Shown piece by piece: positions 1-11,150 of a DNA stretch of 64,000 bases. A program made the position numbers and the translations under genes. Each line of letters begins with the position of its first letter. Within the stretch, counting starts at the first letter, position 1. The notes under the pieces are model-generated. The model made no database searches, was not told where the DNA came from, and worked only from the letters and a program-made list of their open reading frames with translations. The stretch is from positions 744,001 through 808,000 of the forward strand of contig OY756146.1 of NCBI GenBank assembly GCA_963576785.1, in the 5' to 3' direction. The stretch comes from Chlorophyllum brunneum. Taxonomy: Eukaryota > Basidiomycota > Agaricomycetes > Agaricales > Agaricaceae.

Positions 1-1209
1 AATGGTGTGAATTCTTTCCAAGCCGACGACGGAATGTACAGTGTTCTCGGGTCATAACCAGGTTCTCCAGGTCTTCGACTATCTTTCTGAGAGGGTTCAG
101 CAAAACCCGAGAGACAAAAGGGGTATACGTACATCTTTGACATCCTGCAGAAATGAGTAAGGGTCTTCTGAGGATTTCTTCTCGTTCTTTTTCCCTTGCT
201 CTCGTTGCTCTGCAGCTGTAAAGAAACTAAAGCTCCCCCCAGAAGCGCCCTCTGATGCCTTTGACAATTTCCCAGCTTTATTGGTGGATTTTTTACCCTT
301 CGCTTTCTTCTTGGCATTGCCATCATCGGAATCTCCCATCAAGCTATCGTCATCAGAAATTACCGAGCGACGGGACGATGCGGAAGAACGGCCAGAGGAC
401 GATTTGAGGGACTTGGTGTCGGCCTCCGAATCATCATCATCGGGCACGATGAAATCGTCATCATCTGAAGCCCGAGATCTCTTGCCTGAGTATCGGATCT
501 CAGCATAGCATTAGGAACCCAATAAGCTCACCCACCCTTCTTAGACGGAGATTTCTTGAAGCGCGTTAATCTTTGGGAGAAACTACCCGATATATGGTCC
601 TCATCTTCGTCGTCTTCTCCATCACTTGATGCCAGCGCAAGCCGCTGCCTTTTACCACGGTCTACATTTGATTAAAAAGCGCAGTGAATAAACATAAGGT
701 TTACACGCACCTTTCAGAGGTATGGGAGAAGAGCTTGGCGCGTCACGTTTCGACTTTGAGGGAACTGCTTCTTCGTCGGAATCTGCAATGATCTTACGCT
801 TCCTATACACCTGCTGGAAACCATGAGTCACGACATCGGATGTGTGAAAATATAAACTTACCACGCTCTTGACATATGCCTGATCTCCGTTGTTTCTTTC
901 CCCATCGGAAAGCATGTCGACATCAATAGGGTCGCTTGTTGGAGGAGTACTCGCAGCACGAGACGATACCGAGCCTGCGACAACGGAAGATGGGAAAGCC
1001 CGTGCATTAAATGCCTTCGTTTCAGGTGTACAAGGCTCGTTAACTTCACTGGACGCGTCTTCATTAGTGGACATGGCAGACAAGTTTCTAATACCCCGTT
1101 TCTGCGCAGATTTTGCCTGAAAAGTCGAGGCTGTGTTTGGCGTCTTTGAGAAGAAAGATATCAAACTCTTTTGCTTCATAGCATCCGTGGCCTTGTCTTT
1201 TGGCGCCAT
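1..1209 (-). CDS. MSH6: DNA mismatch repair protein MSH6, N-terminal part
   Basis: MutS-homologue subunit that pairs with MSH2 (MutS-alpha) to recognise base mismatches in the nucleus. The model has five exons: 1209-862, 810-711, 661-532, 485-133 and 86-1. The four introns are 46-51 bp, and the last exon leaves the window. The start chosen is the ATG giving MAPKDKATDAMK, because a canonical PCNA-binding PIP box (QKSLISFF, residues 13-20) follows at once, as in fungal and animal MSH6. A long acidic/serine-rich disordered tail comes next (DDDDFIVPDDDD). The last exon reads PGEPGYDPRTLYIP, a hallmark of the start of the MSH6 MutS domain. The mismatch-binding and ATPase domains lie outside the window. 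It shares a 306 bp divergent promoter with the methyltransferase gene at 1516. An in-frame upstream ATG near 1281 is possible but would displace the PIP box from its usual N-terminal place. Confidence 0.93.
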
Positions 1210-1515
1210 GACCAACGTAGGGGGAATATGAAGTCGAGGTAGAGCAAGACGCGTGAGGTCGTGTTTGGCACCATGACGCATCTAATTTAATTTCTATCAC
1301 GTGACGCGAAATATGGTTGTGGGATTGTGTACCGCGATAATAAGTACATATGAATTTGAACGAAGCCAGACAGAACCAGCAGGCTCGACATGCCTCTCAA
1401 GATGATAGCCAGTCTCCACACACATACGAAATGTCAAAAATGGAATTACCTGGGCTTATGATCCCATTTGATAGAAATCAGTGGAAACTGCCAAATCGAG
1501 ACCGAAAACTTTGAC
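1210..1515. promoter_or_regulatory. Divergent intergenic promoter region
   Basis: A 306 bp gap between the MSH6 ATG (leftward) and the methyltransferase ATG (rightward). It must hold both core promoters. I see no clear TATA box, and no specific element can be assigned from the sequence. Confidence 0.5.
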
Positions 1516-2601
1516 ATGTCCCTCGAACCCGAAGTGCAGAACTCTGAAGATATCCTAAACGACTCTTTAGCTTTCTTAGGAGGCACCGCCATAGTAGACA
1601 ATGATTCTGTGCAATATGGACCGCTTAACCTAACAGTAGCACCCAAGGTCCGTCATCTCTAGAATACATCTTCTGCTACCCAACTCACTGACTGCAATCT
1701 CTTTCTCTTTCAAACGGCAGGAAGGCAAGGTGGGAAAACTTTTTTCTGGGATTCCGAAGCAGGCTCGAAGGTTTATGGAGTTTCCTAGGCCAATACACTT
1801 CTGGCGGACCATCTCTTTTCTCCCTCACTTTACTTGGCTGAGCGAATAGAACGGCAGCTTTTAATCGCGCCAGAATCAACAGGTGCCTTATCTCCTACTC
1901 TATCCTCAAAGCAAATCCTAATATTTCAACACAACTTCCAGTTATAGAACTTGGGGCAGGGACCGCACTGCCCTCTCTTCTTCTCTCTATCCAAGAAAAT
2001 TCACCGTCACTCGTCGTCGTGACTGATTATCCAGATGATGGTATTCTAGGCAACCTACGCAAAAACGTGGACCGGAACCGCAGTCACTTCAACCAGTCGT
2101 GTGCGGTTCACGCCGTAGGATATGCATGGGGAACAAACCCTCAACAGCTATTGTACGTGCTGTTCACTATCTTGCTCCAGATCTGAAGTTCAATTATGTT
2201 TAGAGATCTCTTACCCGAGCATCACCACGGATATCATATAGTGATCTTGTCCGATCTCCTCCATTTTGACAGCTTCCACGACATTCTGCTGGCATCGGTT
2301 ACCTCTCTTCTATCGAGGACTGAAACAGCCCGCATTCATGTCGCTGTAAGTCTTGTTCTCAATTTAGCTCTCATATGAACATTGAAACGTTGCTCAGGCA
2401 GGAAATTATACCCCACCACATGTTTGTGATGGCTTCCTCGCGAGGGCGAGAGCCTTGGGGCTGATCTTCGAGGAACTATCTCCGAATGCGGATGAACAGC
2501 AATGGCTTGGACGGCTTGAAGTCAGTACTTTCGATCACGAAGCTCTTTCACTCCGTAAGGCAGTGTGCCGCTACTGGATTGGTCAATGGAAGCTGCCATA
2601 A
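1516..2601 (+). CDS. EFM7/NNT1-like class I protein methyltransferase
   Basis: Predicted SAM-dependent methyltransferase of the EFM7/nicotinamide N-methyltransferase-like group; in yeast the family methylates translation elongation factor 1A. Exons: 1516-1647, 1721-1729, 1789-1882, 1942-2152, 2204-2345 and 2398-2601, giving 263 residues. SAM-binding motif I is VIELGAGTALPSL (about residues 79-91), followed by the acidic post-I motif VVVTDYPD with Asp107. The segment YHIVILSDLLHF matches the family motif IV region, and NYTPPHVCDGF follows the last strand. The second exon is only 9 nt (three codons, Glu-Gly-Lys); without it the flanking frames still join, so it needs transcript support. The ATG at 1516 is the first in frame. 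The gene is convergent with the NACHT gene, with only 70 bp between stop codons. The enzyme class is clear; the substrate and the exact EFM7 orthology are inferred. Confidence 0.85.
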
Positions 2602-2671
2602 TGCATAATACATGAAGGCGTGAGTGCATACTGTATACATGAAGTAGCTATAAATAGCACTAGAATGGGTT

Positions 2672-4974
2672 CTATTCCTTGGTTCTGTAAGGTATGAAGA
2701 ATATCTCTTTAACTGTAGACCTCCCATCGACGCTCCTCTGTATTTTGGGTGTGTACTCAAATAAAAGGCAGGATTTCGTCGGGTCATTACCCCACAGCTG
2801 GACATACTTAGCCAATGGGCGACGCCGGTAGGATTGTAAGATTTTTTTAAGTGGAGCCAAATACTCGCCTTTGTATTTTTCCCGAATTTCCTGGGGAAAG
2901 AGTGAGCACGAAATGGACACTGTTCGAGTAGCATCCAACAAACCTCGACATCCGAATAGACCTTGGGCCGCACCACCAATTTCCCCTTTTCCTTCGTGTA
3001 GCTGAAGTGGATAGAAGTCCTATCGCTTCTGATGCAGCTCTTGTCAAGACGTCGCCACGGCAAATCCTCCACAAGCCGGGATTTCCGGAACTCCTGAGGC
3101 GAGGACTAACCGAAATCCCCTCATTAGGATCAAGCTTCGTTACGGTTAGGACGACATACCTTCATCTTGTCCACGAGCCATTCGAACAAATTCTGATGGT
3201 GAGCTCGGATATGGTGCACCGAAGTCTTGACATCGGGGTTCACATAGCAATCGAGCTTGCTGAAGTCGACTTCTGCGAGTAACTTCACACGTTTACTGAG
3301 GGTGAACGATCTGTTGAACTTGCGCTCATCAAGAGTCAGCATTCGAAAGCCGTCGTAGGCCGTTTTGAGGAGTGCTTCGCGAGTCTTCTCGGATCCATGA
3401 TCCCAGGAGAGCGAGATGTTTGAAATTTGGGGAGACGAGCCAGCTTCCCAGCAACATTAGCTTCCATCGTCGCGATATGTAAGTGTGGAGACCCACTAGA
3501 TTCATTAGCCTGCTTCAAAATCCGAAGGCTACACTCCGCGATATCTTGACCCGCCTCCGATCGATCAACTCGAAACTCGTCGGGCACTGCGGGGTTTCTG
3601 AGGAAATCGGGGAAGGAGGAGTGAAGAAACTTGAATTCTCGAATGGTGGCATCCTGGGGCGACGGAACCTCAAGCACAGAGTGGAGCCAGTCCAATGCGG
3701 AGTAGGCGTCGCTTTGTCTTATACCCAGGAAATTACACGAGAGAATGAACGAGGTGATGTAGAATGTATTCCGGTGAAGTAGGTCGCGACATCCGAGGAT
3801 ACGCTTTGCAAAACGAGCATACGTATCCGATGGTATCGCCTTTAATATTTGTAGATACAAATTGTACAGGCCAGACAGTGGATTGTGCTGGTCCGAAGAG
3901 ACACCGGAATTGGCAATCGTTGTTAAAACGGACTCTAGTCGTCGAACTGGGTTGTTTGTCCGGGGGTCCCGAATGAAGCGCGTCGTGGTCGAGGCGTAGA
4001 CAAAAAGGCCAGAAACAGCTCGAGCAAGGTCACGACGCTGAAGTGAGGATGGCCATTGCTGGTCGGTTGGTATATGATAAGGGAAATGTTCCCGTATCTC
4101 GGTAAACTCACTATCAAGGTAAACCTCGATGTCTTGGCGAGCCTCAGGGGTATCGATGGTAACGTGTTCGTTCCAGCAGTTGCGTTTTACGGCGGGATGG
4201 GACAAGGTCGTTCTCAGCCACCGTTCCGGTCGGCTCGCAATGATCCACACGAATGGGGAGGCGGGATGCTGTTCCGCAAAGCTGTTAATCATATTGATGA
4301 TATCTCGCACCCCACGTTGTCCCCCGTCACCCCGATCACATTCATCCAGGCCATCAATCAGAATCAGCCAGGGTTCTGTGCTCCCGCACTCGCCAAACGG
4401 CGTCTCTATGAACTTCTGGAACAATTCTTCGGCTTCCCTTTCTAGTAGTTGGGGGTCCGCGAACAACAGCTGGCCCAAATAAGATCGATAAGCGGGAAAC
4501 TTGAGGGCAAGTTGGTAGGCAATTGTGTGGATAAGGCGTCTGGGATCATCGCTTCCGCTTTGTCCTGAAAAAAATACGGTGGCTCCTACTCGTCCGCCTG
4601 TCGACTCGTCCACAGCAACGGACCCCATGATGGCTGACTTCCCTACACCCGCAGGTCCAGAAATCCACAGCATACTCTTCGTCCGATGTTCTGAGTGAAA
4701 CCAGTTCAATGTTTTGTTTATGATAGAACGACGGGTGTTAGGATGACAACGAGGAAGGGGATCTTGTGGAATTGTATACGGAGAAAGTCTCTCAAGCACT
4801 AAACGTTGAGTCATGATTGAGCAAGGGCCTGGAGAGTTAGAGGAAGGACTTACCGTCCGAACCTTGATTGACATGAGTATGGTGGTGATTCTCAACGAAT
4901 GTGCTCCCCTTGATAAGGAAATTATGTGCCCCCTTGAACATTCCGGGCTTGGAGGGACCATCTATCTGTATCAT
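2672..4974 (-). CDS. NACHT-domain STAND NTPase (fungal NLR-like)
   Basis: Predicted signal-transducing NTPase of the NACHT class that is expanded in mushrooms and, in some fungi, linked to non-self recognition and programmed cell death. The model has five exons: 4974-4854, 4798-3497, 3443-3160, 3105-2944 and 2890-2672, giving 695 residues. Visible motifs are Walker A GPAGVGKS (88-95), Walker B LILIDGLDECD (185-195) and IASRPE (227-232). The N-terminus has the short MFKGAHNFLIKGSTF motif (from residue 12) seen before NACHT domains in many Agaricomycetes. No WD40, ankyrin or TPR repeats are present; the C-terminal 200 residues are unassigned. The intron at 3496-3444 ends in AAG instead of CAG/TAG. 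Without that intron, translation would stop at 3336 and lose a clearly coding tail, so either this intron is real or the gene carries a frameshift. The start could also be the in-frame ATG at 4941. Confidence 0.85.
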
Positions 4975-5472
4975 TCCACCACCCGGGTGGCCAGATGAAG
5001 ACAGTATCGGGGTAGGGTAGGGCGATCTGCATTGCAAACACGTAGGGGAATCTTCGTTTTGATTTGCGACCGGAGCTGAGGGCGGGGAAGTGGGCCGCGA
5101 TGGGGCACCAGGCCTCCATAGCTGAAGTATAGAGACCAGGCCGAAAGGCATGATCGAGAACGTCGAGGAGGCGAGTGTTCGTGGGTGATCCCACTGGACA
5201 GAGGTATCGAAGGGAATCAAATATATAACGACCAACGTGAGGCTGACTTGAGGCACTAGGGCATCGACATCACCTCGATAGCGCCTGACTTGGCCGCAGC
5301 TATTTGACGCCTGCTCGAGCATTAGTGTTTCAACCAACAATCTACGATAAATTCTGGACCTTTGGAGTAGGGATGCGTAGTGTTCTCGTAGATGTTCCAG
5401 CATTATTGTGGACAAAAGGTAAGGGCCTAGGTGCCGTTTGTGGGCGCCAACAACCACGTGTGCCTGATACAT
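4922..5472 (-). CDS. Uncertain ORF overlapping the NACHT gene start
   Basis: A two-exon model (5472-5274 and 5193-4922, 80 bp intron) gives 156 residues beginning MYQAHVVVGAHK. Its second exon has domain-like composition (LLDVLDHAFRPGLYTSAMEA; FPYVFAMQIALPYPDTVFIW). I do not recognise the family. The stop codon lies inside the first exon of the NACHT gene, a 53 bp overlap on the same strand in another frame, which is unusual for two separate genes. An alternative 54 bp intron (GTCAGC...CAG) would place the upstream ORF in frame with the NACHT protein and make one longer gene, but then the joining segment is low-complexity. It may also be a relic. Confidence 0.35.
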
Positions 5473-7305
5473 CGGAAATTTACCACTGCCCAAATACACT
5501 TCGTCACCTCAACCACCTTACACATTGCGTCATACGGGCCAAAACAGCCTCCTGAGGAGAATTTTTGCAGGGTACTTCAGCGCTTCGACAGTAACGAGTA
5601 TTAGCCTTGAAGGCACCCAACCACCTAGCCATGCGGTAGCCAGGACTTTGAGTGTGGCTTCAACTCCAAGTTGCGAGTGCTCCTCAATCGCCATGAGCAA
5701 TCTTCACGATCATAGCACTGGCACAATTTCACCTACATTTTCCGCATGGAGGCAGCCTGTATAAAACGGATTCTTTCAATACGCAAGCCGACTCGCAGGC
5801 GCTTTGCCCTCTAATTCCACCTTCGAGCCGCCTGGGCGCAGGAACCGAAAGCCATGATGAATAAGCCGTGCAAGACCTGCCTCCTCCATTTTTGAACCAA
5901 AGATGGATCAAGAGGGCTCCTGTTCATTGCGTGGTTATCATGAAAATATAATATAGCTTTTCGATAAAGATTGAAGAGCTACGTTTGATATTTCGGCATG
6001 GTTTCGACAATGGTATCATCGTCTCGCCCACTGAAATACATCGAATCAGGGTAGGCGCCACTACAATGCTGACTGTGTCCGCGACATGTGGATGGGCGTC
6101 TCCCACAGGTTTGACTTTGCATTCATTACAGGAGTGATCCGGCCCTGGAGCCGAGGACAATCTGTCGATCCAACTTTCACGACATCGACTCCAATACATA
6201 ATGGATCAAATTTCGAAGTGGAAACCACTGAACACCGTGCGTATCCTTCCTAAAATCCCAAACACATTTCACTGCACCAATCCATACTCCAAAGATGACC
6301 ATCGTACGGCCCGGTCGCCACAAACTTAAAGAAGGCGGTTCCTAGCTCCCATTCCGAATGCCTCAAGAGTTATGCCTTGTCATGCCGATGCATACTATCC
6401 ACGCCCCCGAGGTGAGGGGCACCAAAACTGATGAAAAAAAACTCTATCAGGATGAGGAAATCGTGTACCTACGGATTCTCTGTTTCAAAATATCCTTGGG
6501 GGACCGACGGGGTATAGGCGAGGTAGAAATTGAGAGGTTTAATATTATTTGATGTTAGGTTACCAAACTGTGGATCGTCCTTGTGCCACAGCTGAGTTTC
6601 AATAATAGTTTCATTGTTTTCTGGGAATAAATACAGATAGTTTGCATTATTGTATCCTGCTTATTTACTTCCCAATTCCATCGTTGCTCTTCAAGACTCG
6701 ACGTATGAGGATAACGTTTGGATCTGGGACCTGATGGATGAAAAAGAGGGTACGAGGGTCGAGGTAAGTCTCAGATAAGCCAGTATTGAGCTGACGCCAA
6801 CAACCCGGGACGGAACGACCGGGCCCCTGATAGAGCTCCCCCATCTGGGTGTGTGTGCCCAAGTCTTCGCAGTTTGCAACATTTTCCGGGCTTGGGCTTC
6901 CGGCTGCAGCGGTGCACATGGAACCGGGACGTAAACAGCCTTGTGATGAATCGAAACTCCCGCGCGACCATTAAATAACCAACCAAGCTTTCATGGTGCA
7001 CCACTTGTGTTGACACTTATCAAAACACAAAAGCGAAGCATTTCACGCGTGGTAATATATTCTCTTGAAGATCCTGTCCAATTATGACAACTATGACAAA
7101 CCAAATGCTAGGGGTATATACATGCAATGACGAAAAATCCAACGCGTATTAAGATTCTAAAGCGAAAGTCCCGCAGGGTACAAAAAAGAAAAAAAGGGAA
7201 ATCCAAAACAGTCCGGCTACTATGTCCAGGGAGTAACCTCTGAGCCTACTCGAGTTATGTTCTATAACCATCGAGGGCGGCGTTAAACAACGTCTCAGTC
7301 GATCC
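5473..7305. other. Gene-poor stretch, nothing convincing
   Basis: About 1.8 kb with only short open frames in all six phases (longest about 90 codons, at 5924-6199 minus and 6358-6552 plus). None has recognisable motifs or a consistent set of splice sites. It may contain UTRs or relics. Confidence 0.5.
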
Positions 7306-8104
7306 TCACGACATCAACGAAGGCTGCTCCTGCCTTGAATAGTTTATCGTGAACGAATTTCCGGTGCCACCAATCCGAACACTGTTGTCTGTACGAGTCA
7401 GGGTATAATTCCCATTGGATTGCGAAGAAGTAATTGTGCGGCTTTCTTTGACGTATGGACCCGCATCAGAGACCTCGTAGGTGAAGTTCTGCGTGAAGAC
7501 AGTGCTGACAGGGTATGGGGACGCGTAGCCGTAGGGGTATGGAATCAAAGCAGAGCCCCCGCCATCAAAGGCGCCCTGATGATAACCATTTTGGTATTGG
7601 ACTAGGGAATTCTGGCACTGATGCCCAGAAGACGACGGAGTGCACCAATCAGAGTCATACTCGTCCGATGAATCGGAGGTATCGGTTTCAGTCGCATACG
7701 AAGTGTTGCGGATGAGGGGTATGGGCGGAGGCGAGAGTGTTACATCAGGGATGTTAAAGGCTCTCGGGGTATGATAAGGGGCTGGCGGTGAGGTCATCTG
7801 AGTGTTTGGCACGGGTGGGGAATCTGAGGGACACAGGTTGAGTAACCGGATGGAGCGCGACTTGGTAGATGAACGTACATGGTACCATTGCCATTCGAGT
7901 TCCTTGTGGTGGTAGTATTGGTGGAGGGGGCTGGGACACCTGAGGTGATGCTGGAGGGGGGGTCTGCAAGAATTCTTCGATCACGGATTTATAACCCGTA
8001 GATTGTCGGGGTTTTCTGGTAAACCGTGGAATCCATCGACGCTTCTTGTCTTTCGGTGGAGGGGAGGACGGAGCGGGAGAGGGTGAAGAGCAGCTGAATT
8101 TCAT
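7306..8104 (-). CDS. Proline/serine-rich hypothetical protein
   Basis: Two exons (8104-7879 and 7823-7306) joined by a 55 bp intron with a GTACGT donor and CTCAG acceptor give 247 residues. The start is the ATG of MKFSCSSPSPAP. Residues 1-80 are proline-rich with a basic patch (KDKKRRWIPRFTRK), then a further Pro/Ser stretch, an acidic Asp/Ser/Glu patch, a Tyr/Pro/Gly-rich segment, and a C-terminal part of alternating polar residues (NGNYTLTRTDNSVRIGG) that could form beta strands. There is no signal peptide or membrane segment. I do not recognise the family. A TATA box sits about 65 bp upstream of the ATG, which suggests regulated expression. Confidence 0.7.
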
Positions 8105-8168
8105 CACGCTTGGGGGAGTGGCAAGCAGAGAATAGATTGATTGTGTCGTTGGGACGAGACTGGTCCGC

Positions 8169-8175
8169 CTTTATA
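8169..8175 (-). promoter_or_regulatory. TATA box
   Basis: TATAAAG on the minus strand, 65-71 bp before the ATG of the proline-rich protein gene. The position suits a core promoter with a short 5' leader. Confidence 0.5.
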
Positions 8176-8912
8176 GATACACTCGATGGCAGAAACTGCG
8201 CAGAAGTATGCCATAACTATGCACCGCCCCGGTAAACCTCATACGCGCCGACTCTTGCTCGTTTAGGAATTACCCGCGGCTTGTATCGAGAAAATCGCTT
8301 GCGAATAAAGGAGAGACAGTCGTTCGATCCCAAAGTCAATGAGGAGTGTTATAACGTCTGGCTATCTCAGTGAAAAAAAAAAAACACTGTAAATTTTTGC
8401 AGTGAAAATACCCATCAACAGAACCACGAAAGGCGCATGAGCAGGACCATGTGACGTTGACAGGCACAGGCCAGCCAGGAGGTAACTCGAGCGCTATACT
8501 GTGATGCAGTACACTCTGCTTCGAAAATGACATCAATAGAGAGGGTTGTATGGGAGGAACGAGGCGGGAAAGCTGTTAAGCTTGTCAAGTACAGCCCCGT
8601 AGGACCGGCCATGATGTATCCCCGAATGATGAGTCGACCTGTGCTATGGAACGACTGACTTCAACATTGCCTAGGACACTTAGACGGACACTGGAGAAGA
8701 CTGGATGTAAGCGGGCATTGGTGAACAAGGCGAACTCGTTCTGTGGTCCTGCCGGGTGCAAGGGAAAGTGTTTGAATAGGCGCGAAGCCATTGGCTTTCT
8801 ATGGGAAACTTCCCATACCCAATCTATACAATGACATAAGGACAAGCTTCCACGACGACATCCATTCTGATAACCCATCTCGTTCCAAGGAACATTGCAC
8901 ATTCGACTCAAA
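8176..8912. other. Divergent intergenic region
   Basis: About 740 bp between the minus-strand proline-rich gene and the plus-strand epoxide hydrolase. Open frames here (for example minus strand 8585-9043) are antisense shadows lacking motifs. Nothing else is seen. Confidence 0.5.
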
Positions 8913-10202
8913 ATGGCCGCACAGCAATGGTGGGGTCTCCCACCAGAGGTCATCTCACGCAAGATTGTCGTGAGTGACCTGGATGTGCATATCCTCGAGT
9001 GTCTGCCTCTCGGTGAACAACTTCGGCTTGACAATAACACCACGACCCAACAACCAAAACCACCCCTCGTAATCCTCCTCCATGGTTTCCCAGAACTCGC
9101 ATATTCCTGGCGTAAAATATTTGTTCCACTGGCGAAAGCGGGGTATCACGTCGTCGCGCCCGATCAACGAGGATATGGGCTCACTCTTCCTATTCCTCCT
9201 GGAGGCCCGAACGCGACAGATGAACACAAACGGCGCGTGACATACGAGGATGATTTACGACCCTACCATATCCTTAATCTTGCTGCTGATGCTGTACATC
9301 TGATCTACGCTTTAGGCTATGATAAAGCGCATGCTGTGGTAGGGCATGATTTCGGATCATCGGTTGCGGCATGGACAGCACTAGTTCGTCCAGATATAGT
9401 AGGACGACTGGTATTAATGAGCGCACCGTTTGGTGGACCGCCCAGGCCTCAAGAAGCGGGGAACGTGAAAAGGAAGGAAGACTCGAAGGTTTATTTGGTC
9501 GATACGTTATTAAGGAAACTGGCAGTGCCCCGGAAGCACTACACGGTGTATTACTCCACCCCAGAGGCAAATGTAGAGATGTCCAGCCCACCGGAGGGAC
9601 TTTTTGCGTTTTTGAGGGCGTATTATCATGGAAAAAGTGCGGATTGGGTGGGTAACCAGAAACCTCTTCCGTCTCGTCTGCCTTTGGAACTTAGCCCCTC
9701 CGACTCGCAACCACCGTTGGGGTCGAAGATACTGGAGGCAGTTTCACAGGCAATGGCAATATTACCGCACTACTACATCATGCCTGCGAATCTCACGATG
9801 CCAGAGGCTGTCCGTCCGTACTTCCCCGTCCTCAAACAAACGTCCAAATGCACGTGGCTCAAGGATGAAGAACTTGGAGTATACGCGTCCATATACGAAC
9901 AGACCGGATTCCAGGGAGGGTTGAACCGGTATCGCAGTATGACGAATGAGACGTGGAATGCGGAAGCTGGTGTGAGAGCTGTATGTGGGAAGAAGATCGA
10001 GGTACCGGTTCGATTTATTGCTGGGGCAATGGATTGGGGGACTTGGCAGACGCCGGGGGCGGTCGAAGCAATGCGCAGTGAAAATGTTGTCAGGGGCGGA
10101 ATTAGAGATGAGGATTTCGTGATTGTAGGAGGGGCGGGACACTGGGTACAGCAGGAGAAACCTGAGGAGGTTGTGCTCGCATTGCTCGAGTTTTTCAAAT
10201 AG
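8913..10202 (+). CDS. Alpha/beta-hydrolase, soluble epoxide hydrolase type
   Basis: Intronless gene for a 429-residue alpha/beta-hydrolase-fold enzyme that should open epoxides to diols through a covalent Asp ester. Visible features: oxyanion-hole motif HGFPE (57-61), nucleophile elbow GHDFGS with catalytic Asp146, acid Asp374 (IAGAMDWGTW) and the charge-relay His410 (GGAGHWVQQEKPEEV). Lid tyrosines are plausible at Tyr287/288 and Tyr340 (GLNRYR). This set is typical of fungal epoxide hydrolases rather than Ser-type esterases. The start at the ATG of MAAQQWWGLPPEV is the first ATG in a frame otherwise open from a TTG slightly upstream. Length is slightly above the usual 320-400 because of an insertion of about 45 residues in the cap region. 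There is no signal peptide, so it is probably cytosolic. It faces RPC19 convergently with a gap of about 220 bp. The substrate cannot be told from the sequence. Confidence 0.9.
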   Translation: MAAQQWWGLPPEVISRKIVVSDLDVHILECLPLGEQLRLDNNTTTQQPKPPLVILLHGFPELAYSWRKIFVPLAKAGYHVVAPDQRGYGLTLPIPPGGPNATDEHKRRVTYEDDLRPYHILNLAADAVHLIYALGYDKAHAVVGHDFGSSVAAWTALVRPDIVGRLVLMSAPFGGPPRPQEAGNVKRKEDSKVYLVDTLLRKLAVPRKHYTVYYSTPEANVEMSSPPEGLFAFLRAYYHGKSADWVGNQKPLPSRLPLELSPSDSQPPLGSKILEAVSQAMAILPHYYIMPANLTMPEAVRPYFPVLKQTSKCTWLKDEELGVYASIYEQTGFQGGLNRYRSMTNETWNAEAGVRAVCGKKIEVPVRFIAGAMDWGTWQTPGAVEAMRSENVVRGGIRDEDFVIVGGAGHWVQQEKPEEVVLALLEFFK

Positions 10203-10422
10203 GGATTTCACGCGAGATTTGATGGAAGGAACATAATTTGATACGGTTGTTCAATCGTCAAAAGGCCAGCTGGACTGCCTTGGACTTTACGGAAATTGGG
10301 GAGGGGGGAGAGATTCTGCGAAGCGGTAATGCATGTATAATCAAAACAAGTACAATTTGACTTGGGATACATACGGTGGATGAACAATAATAACGAATGA
10401 CAATGGTCGCCATCCTGGAGAT

Positions 10423-11080
10423 TCAATATTTCTCCTCCCAGCGCTCGAACTGGTCAGTCCGTAGACTTTCGAGGTAGGCGTCTTCAACAGTCTCGCATAA
10501 ATTGTCCAAGTTATCGAGAGCAGTAATAAGCGCATCTAGCGATGATAGATTATCTGTAAACCATATCCCCACTCAACACACGGGTTACAATAAGAACGGA
10601 GGAACAGACGCACCATACATCTGAATCCGGACATTAATAACGTTTTCCGAAGGATGTGGGACACTATCGAAAAAAAGCCAGTCAGACTTCCAGTTGAAGG
10701 ACTGGACGGGACAATGGCGAGAAGATGGCTTCCACGGTGTTTTTGTGGAGCATCGGGAGAAAAGGGATGACTTGGGCTAGACAATGGGGCAAAGGGTAGG
10801 GAAGGTCAGATAATTACCTATATCCACAAAATTCGACCTTGGGACTTCAAGTTCGAGTCAGCACATCATGGAAAGAAATGGATAGGTATTGACCTACTTT
10901 TTCATCAGCATCCACCTGAGGGCGTTGCCTATCGTGTGCGATTCGTCATGGACCTGGAACGTGGCCGCAGAGAGATCGGCTGCAGCACCTTGGAGCTGAT
11001 TGGGGGATCAGATTCCTCCAATACATTAGATACAAGAGAAATTGACTTACGATTTTGATTTTTGGTATCGACTCGGCCAT
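10423..11080 (-). CDS. RPC19: RNA polymerase I and III subunit RPAC2 (AC19)
   Basis: Small shared subunit of RNA polymerases I and III that pairs with AC40, the equivalent of the bacterial alpha-alpha dimer. Five exons (11080-11051, 10995-10898, 10844-10818, 10663-10614 and 10553-10423) give 111 residues, a normal length for the family without its variable N-terminal tail. The diagnostic RPB11-like core is unmistakable: ATFQVHDESHTIGNALRWML, then NPKVEFCGYSVPHPSENVIN, then VRIQMYDN. Introns are 53-60 bp except the third, which is 154 bp. By chance, part of that long intron is open in the same frame as the next exon, so an automatic predictor may include it; the conserved CGYSVPHPSE join shows it should be removed. 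Exon 3 is only 27 nt. The ATG lies 70 bp from the stop of a small same-strand gene. Confidence 0.95.
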
Positions 11081-11150
11081 CACGTTCGCAAAGAAGGCGC
11101 TATTGAGACGCCAACTTGAGAAAATCTCATTTTGGAAAATGTAGCTGCAG

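Noticed and set aside
2548..3072. 174-codon minus-strand frame as an independent gene
   Set aside because: Part of it is exon 4 of the NACHT gene; the rest is intron or 3' flank in the wrong frame.
8300..8340. tRNA-like B box (GTTCGATCCC)
   Set aside because: No matching A box, anticodon arm or acceptor pairing around it.
8585..9043. Minus-strand 152-codon frame overlapping the epoxide hydrolase start
   Set aside because: Antisense shadow of a strongly supported gene; no motif and no conserved splice pattern.
10536..10784. Minus-strand frame as a separate gene
   Set aside because: It lies mostly in the third intron of RPC19; the conserved RPC19 peptide requires its removal.
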